Origin: Hypholoma sublateritium FD-334 SS-4
Taxonomy: Eukaryota; Basidiomycota; Agaricomycetes; Agaricales; Strophariaceae
Assembly (NCBI GenBank): GCA_000827495.1
Contig: KN817588.1
Span: 1-64,000, forward strand
Direction: 5' to 3'
Length of the DNA: 64,000 nt
How positions within the stretch are numbered: the stretch's first letter is position 1; every line of letters starts with the position of its first letter. A model generated the notes under the pieces. That model ran no database searches. It saw only the letters and a list, made by a program, of their open reading frames with translations, and was not told the origin of the DNA. A program made the position numbers and the translations under genes. Positions 48,860 to 58,755 of this stretch are shown in pieces.

Positions 48860-50170
48860 GGTTCTTTACTCTTGAGCGAACAGGATGGAATCATGACATG
48901 TTGAATGAAATTGGAGGTAAAATAAACTCCGAGAATCTGAAAGGCTAGCCTAGGATTCAAAGTACAATTCAAAGGAATGAATAAACGGATGGTTTACATC
49001 ACAGTTAAGTTATTGATTGGTTATTGAAGGGAGAAGTTTACCTTAGCGTTCGATCCACAATGAATGTGAGATGTGGGATGAAGCTCCAGAACCTCAATGG
49101 AAAGCAGGAAGAGTGTTGGTTCGAGCAAGGGCGGTTGCTCCGTTGTTCCAGGAGAATATCGGGAACTGAGTTCGAAAAATCTTACGTAATGCAACCGGAA
49201 GCCCGAGCCGCCCCCGCCTGCCTCGATTCTCATTCAATTCTCTTTCACGCAACATTCACGGCAAAGTATATCGATATACCCAAGATAAACCCCACCCACG
49301 TTGTACCCACCTCATCATTTTTCCTACATAAGCAGTGACTTCAAAGTGACTTATAGTACTTACTAGGTACATTTTTTTGACATTTTTCAAACATTTTTGT
49401 TTGATTTTTGTACTAGGTCTAGTACGTACGCGTGTCACTGGGCACGTCGACAAAAGTGGTTCTGCATAGATATTGGAAATGGCGATTCCAGCTATCTTTT
49501 ATTGCATGGGAGTTCACGCAGAAGAAGCATATCACAGTTGCATATGCGGTGACTATAAATGCCCTTCGTTACTTTTGACTTATTTGAATCACTTTTAGCT
49601 ACTTAGTATATGACTGCACAGTACATACAACTTCACACGTCGGCCAAGTCAGGCCAATATTTCACTACGACAATCCACAGAGTACTTATTATATTCCCAG
49701 TAATATAGGGTTGAGCTTTCTCGACAAGAATTAGCTTTGTTCCTAAATATATAACACTAGAAAGCGGGGGAATGAGAGATAGAAGGGGCCTGGCGCCCGG
49801 AGAACTGAAGGTGCCGAGGTGGCATGACCATGTCATATGGTTCTTTCCGCGATTGAATGAGCGATTGAGCGCTTACATGGATAGATAGCCACACGGATTG
49901 TCTTCTACGCTCACAGTAAGCGCTTGCTGAGCAAGATGCCGCCTCGAAAGTTCGGCTAAGCTTCAATCTATCAACGGTACTCGAAGAAACTCGGGGCAAG
50001 GCAATGGTTAGTACCGCGACGCGGAAACACCTTCACCTGCGGAGAAAGATCCTGCCCGATCCAGGCTTGTTTTTGATCTGCAATCAAGGCACGGGCGCAA
50101 CACGGGCGGCCGTATATATGTAAGTCACTGAAGACTGCGCCGTACGACGTCCGACTCCCACCTCTTCCCC
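48860..50170. other. AT-rich intergenic stretch upstream of the metacaspase
   Basis: 1.3 kb with no supported gene; the last part must hold the metacaspase promoter. Confidence 0.5.
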
Positions 50171-52587
50171 ATGTCCACTGGGCCTCTCATCATTGCCCTC
50201 GCACGAGTGAGCTGCAGGGGGGCAATCCCCGCTCGAATATCACTCGCAGCTTACCTTCATCTAATCATAAAACCGCCCACCTTCGCTCCTCTGTGCAAGT
50301 TGCTCAAGATGCATGCCCTGTGGCTTGCGAGACAGCCGAGTTCGCGTCTGCGAAAACTTCTGAAGATATTCAAGGAACTTCTGTATGGAAAGCGTAAGGC
50401 GCTCCTCATTGGCATCCAGAATCAACCAGAGGAACCCATTGAAGAATGTTCTCCGGCTGCGAGTGCCATCGTCAGCGTCATTGAGTCGCCGATCAAGAGC
50501 AAGCCTAGGGCCCCTCGGAGGAAGAATCGTAAGACAAAGAAGTCCAAAGGAGCTTCGAGATCACAAGAGACGGATGCGTTGAAGGGACCCCACCACGACG
50601 TGCAAGCTATGTACGATCTCTTGATAAGCACGTCAGCCTTTTGATAGTTCCGAGCTGTTATCTTATCTCTACCTACTGCAGACAAATATGGATATTACGC
50701 AGAAGACATCGTTGTTCTCATCGATGACGGTGACCCGCAGCATAGACAGCCAACTCGAGAGAATATTGTGCGTTTCCAGCTTTATTCTGTCTGTGCAATT
50801 ACTAACCGCGTCGTTGCTAAGATATACCACATGAAATATCTCGTGAGCGGTGCCCGAGAGGGAGATAGATTATTCTTCCATTGTCTGTTCGCCATATGGC
50901 ATGCTCGCACTGTTCATGCTTATCAGTAATCTTCAGATGCTGGGCATGCGGATCAGGAGGACACAACCGACATCGAGGAAGAAGACGGAAAAAATGAATG
51001 TGAATTCTTTCTTCTTAGCCCTGTGGCGTACGACTCTATCTGACGTTTGGTGAAATGATAATGATCAGTTATACTGACCTCTGATGGGTTCAAAATCATG
51101 GATAATGTGAGTACCGTTTTGTCCACAGTCATCTGGTGCCGACGTTCGTGCATTGTAGGAGCTCAAGTTAGAGCTCGTCGAATCACTCTGCGATATCAAA
51201 TGTACTTTGACGGTATGGCAGGTCGTGGATTACTCTAATTTGTCTCATTCTTTTGAGGCCAGGCTGTCCTTGACTGTTGTCATTCCGGCTCGCTACTCGG
51301 TAAGCATGCAACGACGGATCAGATATCTAGAATTTGATACAGATTCCGTCCAGACCTCGAACATAGTCACTGCAATAATGTTTATGTACCATGGCTCAAC
51401 AAGGGACGGAGGCGAACAAAAACATTACAGGCAAATGGTGCGTAATTTAGATACCCGATATGGTCCTTTTCTTGATGTGTACCTATCAACAGCCCGTAGG
51501 GATGGCGGTACTCCATTTTCTTATTCGTTTAATGTCGTATCAGCCTCTGATGAAGGTATTCTGCTAGACATGATCCCGCCAATGGATAGTATTTTCGACA
51601 CCGCGGGGCTGACTCCTGCCAATATGTCCCCGCCAAAACCCCCCACCCAAATTATCAAGCAAAAGCCCGCATCGCTTATCATCAATACTGCAGTGTGCTA
51701 CCCAACTCCGCCTCCATCGCACCAATCACGCAAGCCAAGCTACGAGGGGCCGGGTATCAATATCACCGACGCTACCCCTCCAGCGGAATTAATTGAATTC
51801 ATGTCGCCACAGCATTTCACCATGTCACCGTCGGCAGTCTTTCCTTTCTGTACGGGTGACTCTCGACAGGATATTCTGAAAAGTATTGCAAGAGACACGT
51901 TACGAACCGGAGTGAAAGTAGTGCGTGACCATGTTTATCAGATTCTCAAGATATGATTAACCGTTGGTGTAGGTGTGCATCTCCGCCGCTAAAGATAGTG
52001 AGCTAGCTTGGGAGGACGGCGAGGGAAAATCGATGACTCAGGTATACATTTAATTCTCTGATTATAGGATGAGTATAACACATCTTCTTCCTTTCATAAG
52101 TATTTCGTTCAGAACCTCAGTGAGTTTTATTTTTGGATATTGTCTCAAAGCGTACTTACATAGATGTATCGTAGCCATCAACCCGAGGCCAACGCTTCAT
52201 ACCCTTCTCACTTCAATCAGGCGAGAAATCTTTTGATCTCCCACTCTTTTTGCACTGAAGCCATTTTTCAGTCACGATATCCACGCGTACTATGTCAGTG
52301 AGCTGCACCAGCAAGCTCGATATTATAAAAAGAAATTGGAGAGTCTCGGTAAGCGAGAGGGAGACTTGACCGCATCCGTGGCAGAAATGCACAATTTTCA
52401 AAATCCGCAGGTGTGTACTGGCTTCGATTTGGTATGGCAGCTCAAATGGTCGTCTTTTTGATCGCGTCCCATTTTCCAGCTTTCCAGTCGTGTCCCGTTG
52501 GTAAGTATTCACGTACATATGATCCTGATCTACACTATCAAGTTTAATTACTTTTCGCAGGACATGGAACAGCTGTTTGAACCTTAA
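50171..52587 (+). CDS. Metacaspase (peptidase C14, caspase fold)
   Basis: Fungal cysteine peptidase that cuts after Arg/Lys and is tied to stress and regulated death. Fifteen exons close in phase (542 residues): 50171-50627, 50682-50767, 50822-50882, 50937-50999, 51069-51106, 51159-51212, 51263-51299, 51354-51437, 51493-51920, 51973-52041, 52101-52119, 52175-52220, 52272-52410, 52480-52500, 52561-52587. Domain starts KRKALLIGI (about 74). A roughly 50-residue Lys/Arg/Ser-rich insert precedes LKGPHHDV. Catalytic His is in FFHYAGH (His205), Cys in LDCCHSGSLL (Cys259). HCNNVYVPWLNKGRRRTKTL and CISAAKDSELAWEDGEGKSMTQ (substrate pocket) follow, and the end LSSRVPLDME is typical. Introns 1 (A/GCACGT) and 12 (AG/GCGAGA) appear to be GC-AG. 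Exon 11 (19 nt) and the N-terminal start are least sure; an ATG at 50311 is an alternative. It converges on a NACHT-like gene. Confidence 0.9.
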
Positions 52588-52916
52588 TTATACATTTCCC
52601 TGCTCGAACATGTACCTTCGATTGCGGTGCCTTGACCATATGTTCTCTTCAATTGACATGGCCCGTTATAAATAATTTTACTTTTTCCGGTGTTTTCATC
52701 GCCTGATATACATAAATAACTTTTACACCATTTATGACCCTTGAATGAAAAGAAAATAGCCAAATCACACTCAAAAATATGAGGGCTGAATCGATGAATA
52801 GGCGCGCTGGAAAAAGAAGTGCCCTGGTGCGATATCAGCGCGCATACACATGCACAGATCAAGCAAGTCTTTTGAACCAGTGACTTACTATGGCCGTTCG
52901 AATCAACCTTCACTAG
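52588..52916. other. Convergent spacer between metacaspase and NACHT-like gene 1
   Basis: 329 bp shared by the 3' ends of the two genes. No gene; transcripts may overlap. Confidence 0.5.
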
Positions 52917-53888
52917 TTAAGAAACGAAATTCCTGGCGATGGCCCAGAAGTCTTTCATCCGTAAACAGCATTGCAAAAACCGGAAAGATAATAATCCACC
53001 TGTTGGTTGGTTAGTGATAGAGTAATCTGACGAGGACGACCGTGTATCGCACTCAATTTCTATTGCAGCCCCTTGTCGTATTATGGGAGACAGGCTTTGT
53101 GTGACTCCAGTTGAAGATTTAGTAAACAGTAGGACGCGCACGTCTTGCGGAAATTGTAGCGCGCATTTAACAAGCATCTCAATGACCAGTGTCTGCTCTT
53201 CATGTTCCAAGTAGTCACATCCGTCCACAATGAAGAGTATGTGGTGGGAATGAACGGTGTATGTATCGGCAGAGAGGATCACTGCAATTGGTTGCAGAAC
53301 GAGCGTTTCGAGTTGGTCGTATGGGGAGCGTGATAGGACAGCTGGATCGTAGGCGACACAATTTTAAATACAGTCCAGAGCCAGTTGGGACGCGACGCCG
53401 AGCTGATACGCAATAGTTGCAATAAATTCAGTGGGAATTTCGCTATTCCTGGAATTTTCATCGAAAAAAAATGTGGCCAGGGATACACGCCGCCCATGAG
53501 CTTGACGATCGGCGACGATTTCTGCAATGGCGGATACACATGATGGTCCGTGCACCCATAGTATATTCTCGGCTGCACTGGTATCTTGAATCCACTTTAG
53601 AACCTTGAAAATGATCTCCTCATGTTCCCTGGCTGTGTTCTCACGGCTCCTTCGACGGCTACTCGAGTTGTAGAGGGCGTTAAAATTGGCTTTCCGATAT
53701 AGCAGTTGCCATCCTTCTGGCAATCAATACAGGCACGGAATAGTATGACCATCGGACGTGCCTTGATATTGTATCAAGAATTTGTGGCAGTTACAGGCTT
53801 GAATGTTGCCTTTGACGTCAACGAATGTTCCTCCAGAAATAAGTGTGTGATTGCTGCCCGCCAATATTCCAGTAACTGTGTGGTTCAT
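52917..53888 (-). pseudogene. NACHT-like protein 1 with one internal stop and no Walker A lysine
   Basis: Exons 53762-53888 and 52917-53716 give 308 codons in one frame, broken once by TAA at 53364-53366 (codon 160), one C-to-T change from CAA. The start MNHTVTGILAGSNHTLISGGTF is the typical leader of mushroom NACHT proteins. Then EGWQLLYRKANFNALYNSSS, the P-loop position NILWVHGPSCVSAIAEIVAD, FFFDENSRN, ATIAYQL, DPAVLSRSPYDQLETLVLQP and a Walker B-like HHILFIVDGCDYL. The normal P-loop GPAGAGKS is replaced by GPSCVSA, so ATP binding is unlikely. No repeats follow. The single intron joins in frame only with a GC donor (CAAG/GCACGT); a GTAACT donor would create a stop. Either a recent pseudogene or a readthrough/edited gene. 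Confidence 0.72.
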
Positions 53889-56321
53889 TTGAATAGTGTA
53901 GCGGAGAAGTTTTGGCGACAGCGGGTTTTCAATAAAGGAAAATAAGGCCAAGTAGACGAAGGACTGAATCCGGCGGGTGGGACTTATATGTAGCAAGTGC
54001 TTAAGCGTTGATATATCCCTGACGTAGCACTTACGATTATTACAATTGGTCGATCCCAACAAAGGTGTGTAGGTCAAGCATGTCATAGATATACCAATGT
54101 TGGGTCCGTCCAGGTATGACAGCCCAACGGTGTTAGAGTAGTACAGTAATGTATTGAAATTAAGGTTTGCGGCGTTTTCCACCGGCGTTGCACGATTTCA
54201 GAGCAATATGTGTAATATCTGAGCGCTACACGCTGAGAGTGTATAGGTAACCCACATAGCATAACGCTCCATCAGTTTTCCTTTTCAGTACTACTCTGCC
54301 CTGTCCTTGTACTATTTTATGTATTTTTACTGATCCACGGATATGTTGAATTCATTATGTTGCTTGTGGGCATTATTTAATCTGGTCTATTGATATGCCC
54401 TTAGCTGAAAATAGCACCAGAATGACGGTGGATGAACCCATAATCTTCAGAGCTGCGTGATTTCCCTCCAACGATCAAATCTTATCGATGACGCTTGGGT
54501 GGGACTGTATGCAATTCGGGAATCCGCCGCCGACCTGGAGGAAGATAGCAAATGCCCCACCGTCAGCGCCCACATCGCCCCCGTTTGCTGTGAGCTCCTC
54601 CTCGTGAAGTTCCTGCACGTCCGAATCTGCACTGACGCCGCTCTAGTGCGCACCTCGCCTCGCTTTCCCACGCCACATCTGCTGCATGCGTGTATCGCCC
54701 CCTACGTTCCGGACGCACCTGCCGTCATCACCATCGTCATCTGCAGTTGCAGTGAGAAGTCGTTCCACCACAGCGGCTCCATATAATCGCATTCACAGTA
54801 AAACTCCAGAGTCATTGGCTCCCAAGGACATGCTCCACTCCCACAGAACATGCCCACCGCTCCACCTGCGCGCGCCCATCCGTTGAGCGCCCATGAGCGC
54901 TGAACAGATGCTTGTCGGTCATCCTGGCATAGCCGACACATACCTCGAACTACTTCTTTTGAATCCTCTTCCCAGTTGATACCACGCGCGCGGTGGGGTG
55001 AGCGTGCTTCGTGTACTGCGTACGCCGACGACCGGGGCGCCGCCATGAACGGACCGCGACCTGCGCCGGGCGCTAAAGATCTGAAGCACTGACTCTCACG
55101 CGCAAGCACCTATTCTCGTGCACGTACTTGAGCACTGCACACTGCCTTTCACCTGTGCATTCTGACACCACGGTTATCTATATCCGAACCAGGAGTCAGG
55201 ACTCCCTGCCATAAATTGGAATCAGCTCTGTCGTTATGATCAGTACCTGGACCGTTCGAATATCGCGGTCTGTTTATTACGCCGCCTGAGGAGACTATCA
55301 TTCGACGATCTTGGATGTACTATGCTCTAGAATATTAAGGAAGAAGCAAACTCGTAAATACAGTCTATATCCGTGGACTCTTTTCACAACAACGAGCCAG
55401 TAAAGTTCTTCACTGTCTTTAGACGCGTGTGCGCGCCGTCCACAGAGAAAAGGCCGCAGTGGCCGCGGAAGGCGTTGCGCGTGTACAGACAGCTCGGTGT
55501 GTGCAGAAAATAGCGCAATGGGGGAGCGTGATGTACCCGTTGGTGCTATACATTGGGGCGCTGAAGCCGCGGAGGGAGGTGGGGATGGCATAGCGAGGTG
55601 CAGCGCATGCGGCAACAACAGCTGCGCGCTGGGTTTAGTTGGGGCTGGGGGAATGGGCGAAGCGCGTTCCCGGCTTCGGGCGCAAGTACAGCGCATGGTG
55701 CGCTCAACGACCTTTCATGGCACGTATCGGTGGGGGTGGTGGGAGGGCCTATTTAACGATTATCGCGCGCCTTGTCACCGCCGGCCGGTAAGCGGCCAGG
55801 TCATGTGGGCGGGCTGTCCATGCCGGCTTCAGCCGATTTCACCGGTCGGGCCGGATTTTCTTGTTGATTTCTAATGGCTCGTGAGCATTCCATACGATTT
55901 TACCACTCAACGTTCTTCTAACGGGACCATTCTCTCTCGGCACAGCTTGAATTGCTCATGAATGGCACTCACCAGGCTTTCGGGGGTCAAGTTCAACGGC
56001 AGCACCAGTGAGACGCGTCTGGAAACGCGCCGGGCGGGTTGATGCAGATCGGGATAGAACACGTAGGGGTACGAGGAGGCGGGCAGGGAGTGCGAGGAGT
56101 ACAGGGGCGATGAATGTGACGGACGATGACGACAAATACGCACATACTACTGTCTACGGGCGGATTCGGACACATAAGCTCTGTATTCCACATCGTCTCC
56201 TCCCCAAATCGAAAGGAAACCATAACACTCCTGACCCGCTCGCCATATCCGACGCGCTGCCGCCGAACCAGACAGCTGATGAGCATTTTATCCCCGAGGA
56301 GCGCGAGGGTCTGCGCTCAAA
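53889..56321. other. Gene-poor stretch between NACHT-like gene 1 and the small hypothetical gene
   Basis: 2.4 kb. Short frames on both strands; none with a motif. The minus-strand frame at 55907-56143 (ending in RVSLVLPLNLTPESLVSAIHEQF) has a coding feel and a GTGAGT inside, but I could not extend it. Confidence 0.4.
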
Positions 56322-56922
56322 ATGTCCGACACAATCGACGAGGAGCTGATGCAGGAAAAGGCGCGACTGCAGGAGCAGAGGGTGATTAGGGCGATTGTGC
56401 TCCGCCAGAGCGAGATAGGTGAGTCGCACATGGCCTCAGCTTTGGCGGACGGCGCTGACGATCCTCTCAGGCAAAAGACTAACACTGACAAACGAGCTGT
56501 CCCAAGCCCTACCTATGAAGGCCGCCTGGCGTACCATCATCCAGCTCGGCGTTTTCTCTCTTGTCAAGCTGTTGGCCTTCGGCGAGCGCCTAGGCTGCCA
56601 TGCTTTTCCTCTCGATGTTTGCGCCACCGTATTGATCGCCACTGTCCCCTCGCCACCCTGCACGGCATCGCCTGTGAATGTATATATCCCCCTACGTCCT
56701 GGTTATCGGGTGCTGCGTTCATCGGAGCGCGGAGCCTCCACATCTGTCACCACGCAAGACGAAGCTGGACAGCGCCTCCGTCTACACGGGCCCGTCCCGC
56801 TCCTCCCTTGCGCCGCTGATTCACCTCACTTGTGCTCGCTCCGCCACTGCGATCGCGTCGAACTTTCCCGGGTGCCGCCCTCCTGCTCCCCCGAGTGCCT
56901 TGTGCTCTTCCTCGCCGGCTAA
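56322..56922 (+). CDS. Small hypothetical protein
   Basis: Exons 56322-56418 and 56471-56922 give 182 residues. A GTGAGT donor and a CTCTCAG acceptor around a 52-bp intron restore the frame, joining VIRAIVLRQSEI to KRLTLTNELSQALPMKAAW. The first 100 residues look real: a charged helical start (MSDTIDEELMQEKARLQEQR), then an amphipathic stretch WRTIIQLGVFSLVKLLAFGERLG. The last 80 residues are Pro/Ser/Arg-rich and may be partly non-coding or contain a missed intron. No recognised domain. Function unknown. Confidence 0.45.
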
Positions 56923-57458
56923 GCGTATACCAGAGTCGGCGTCGGCGCGCATCTTACGTGGTCGTTACCCAGGAGGACGCGGCTTACGCGATGATACCGA
57001 TGACCTCTGCGCACAAGCGCGAGGCACCTACGACCGCACTCATCGTCCGTCAAGCCGCGGGGCCAGTGAAACGCTTAGCTATTCTCGCTGCATCCGCTGA
57101 TGCGGCCACGCAGCCCATGCAGCGGCGACGCTCATGCTCACGCATGTCAACCACAACGCGCCGCAGTGGCGGACGCTGCTATTGACTTGCAGATGCCAGC
57201 CGTCCTCGCCCCCATCTACGCCGCCCGGCCCACATATACTCAAGCAGGCGAAGAAGCCGCACAGCGATCTGCGCCGCGTATCCCCCGTATTCAGGGTGCG
57301 CGCGCGGCGGCCATCATACCGATCCTCGTAGGATTCCCCTGCGAGGGACGCACGAGCCTTGCATACATACGCTACTTCTTGGAGAAAATCGACGGTGACG
57401 ACATCTTTTAATTAATATTAACAGTACATGCACGCCTCCTCCGATACGTAAGCTGTGT
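56923..57458. other. GC-rich spacer
   Basis: About 540 bp. Overlapping plus-strand frames to 57411 look like composition-driven shadows; no gene called. Confidence 0.4.
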
Positions 57459-58478
57459 TTATTCTCTCTGTGTGTGATACAGAGGCCTTGCGATACTAAA
57501 TATCAAGATCAGACAACCGCTCAATAGCCGGGCGAACATTCTGATATCGATATGCCTCATAAAGGCGGATGCGACCTGCCGAATAGCAGATACTATGCTG
57601 GAAACAGAAAACCACAGCGCTGAGCCTTTTGCTGACGCAGACAAGATCTCGGGGACTGTGATTATGGTGACGGGTTTCTGGATTTGGGAAGTATTCAACA
57701 AATGCTCAATCTCCTGCGAAGGTGCGCTGAATAAAATGAGTGCTACTGGACGAGGAAGACATTCTATGATTTCGAGGAGGGCGTGAGTGATGACTCGCTG
57801 CTGTTCGGCGGGATACAGGTGAATGTAGTCGACGATAATAACCGCTGGATGCGACAGGGTGAGGCGGTGTGATTGCTGGAGGGACGTGAATGGGACGAGA
57901 ATCAGTTCGCGGAGCTGATCACATACTGAGCGTGAAAAGATGGCGGGATCGCGTTCGATGGCAGCAACGACTAGTGTACGCGCTCCCGGTACAAGAAGGC
58001 AGAGCTGGTATGCAATCGTTGGGATGAACGCTGTATAGTGTGGGTGGATGTCGTCCGCCGATTCGCGAAAGAAGAACGTGACGGGGGACAAGCAGGAGTC
58101 AGCGATGCTTTGCGCAATGCTGAATATTGCGGATGGGCCATTGACCCACACAAGTCTGGTTGACGGTGTGTCTTCATTCAAGTTGATAATGTCTGTAATT
58201 GCCTTTTGAATGGCTTCGTGTTCAGCGCATAGGTACCTTGACGCGCCGTGCTGCCCCGAGGAGTTATGGAAGGCGCTTGAAGCAATGCTCCGGGCGAGCA
58301 AGCTCCATCCTTGGTGTTTGATTAGCATACTGTAGATGGGTGAAGTGCATGTACACATACCGTGCCATCCAATTCCACAGCGCTCAACAAGCTTGAACGT
58401 TCCGCCCACAACGACAACATTGCAATGAGAGAACACCCCACTTGAGCTGGTTAAGTGGTCCCGTTGCTCAGCTGGCAT
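57459..58478 (-). CDS. NACHT-like protein 2 without a Walker A lysine
   Basis: Exons 58361-58478 and 57459-58309 give 322 residues from the ATG at 58478. The 51-bp intron has a GTATGT donor, a TGCTAATC branch site and an AAG acceptor; being a multiple of three without a stop it can also be read through. The start MPAEQRDHLTSSSGVFSHCNVVVVGGTFKLV is the mushroom NACHT leader. GWSLLARSIASSAFHNS follows, then the P-loop position RLVWVNGPSAIFSIAQSIAD, TFFFRES, PTIAYQL, ERDPAIFSRSVCDQLRELIL and a Walker B-like PAVIIVDYIHLYPAEQQ. The P-loop again lacks GK[ST]. The gene has no stop, so it is probably expressed. It ends with a hydrophobic helix (LLSGCLILIFSIA) and no repeats. Likely a pseudo-NTPase adaptor or decoy; the partner is unknown. 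Confidence 0.78.
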   Translation of the reverse strand: MPAEQRDHLTSSSGVFSHCNVVVVGGTFKLVERCGIGWHGMCTCTSPIYSMLIKHQGWSLLARSIASSAFHNSSGQHGASRYLCAEHEAIQKAITDIINLNEDTPSTRLVWVNGPSAIFSIAQSIADSCLSPVTFFFRESADDIHPHYTAFIPTIAYQLCLLVPGARTLVVAAIERDPAIFSRSVCDQLRELILVPFTSLQQSHRLTLSHPAVIIVDYIHLYPAEQQRVITHALLEIIECLPRPVALILFSAPSQEIEHLLNTSQIQKPVTIITVPEILSASAKGSALWFSVSSIVSAIRQVASAFMRHIDIRMFARLLSGCLILIFSIARPLYHTQRE

Positions 58479-58594
58479 CTGGTAAACGGGACGCGGGGAA
58501 AGCGCCGTGGGGGTACTTGAGCACCCGTAAGATTTTATAGTTCCTATCGACAAGAGAAATCAATAGACACGTGTACATATCCCCGCGAACTTCA

Positions 58595-58755
58595 TTAGAG
58601 GGAACTATATTTATCAATGAAATTGTTGCCGCCCGTCCGTCAGTCTCCAGTTAGAGGGAACCATGTTTATCAATGAAATTGTTGCCGCCCGTCCGTCAGT
58701 CTCCAGTTAGAGGGAACTATATTTATCAATGAAATTGTTGCCCGTCAGTCTCCAG
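58595..58755. repeat. Tandem repeat of a 56-bp unit, 2.9 copies
   Basis: Units at 58595-58650, 58651-58706 and 58707-58755. The unit starts TTAGAGGGAACTATATTTAT. Unit 2 differs by two bases (CCATG for CTATA) and unit 3 lacks 7 bp in the GCCGTCC stretch. The array begins 117 bp upstream of the NACHT-like 2 start codon, on the promoter side. Confidence 0.9.

Noticed and set aside
51300..51342. A 43-bp metacaspase intron ending at CAG 51342, with the following frame open to 51920
   Set aside because: Using the acceptor at 51353 gives DLEHSHCNNVYVPWLNKG, a clear metacaspase block, so the other long frame is accidental.
53342..53371. A 30-bp GT..AG segment that would remove the stop in NACHT-like gene 1
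   Set aside because: Too short for a spliceosomal intron and it would delete conserved residues before the DPAVLSRS motif.
58595..58755. CRISPR-like array
   Set aside because: Units are directly adjacent with no spacers, and the genome is eukaryotic; it is a simple tandem repeat.
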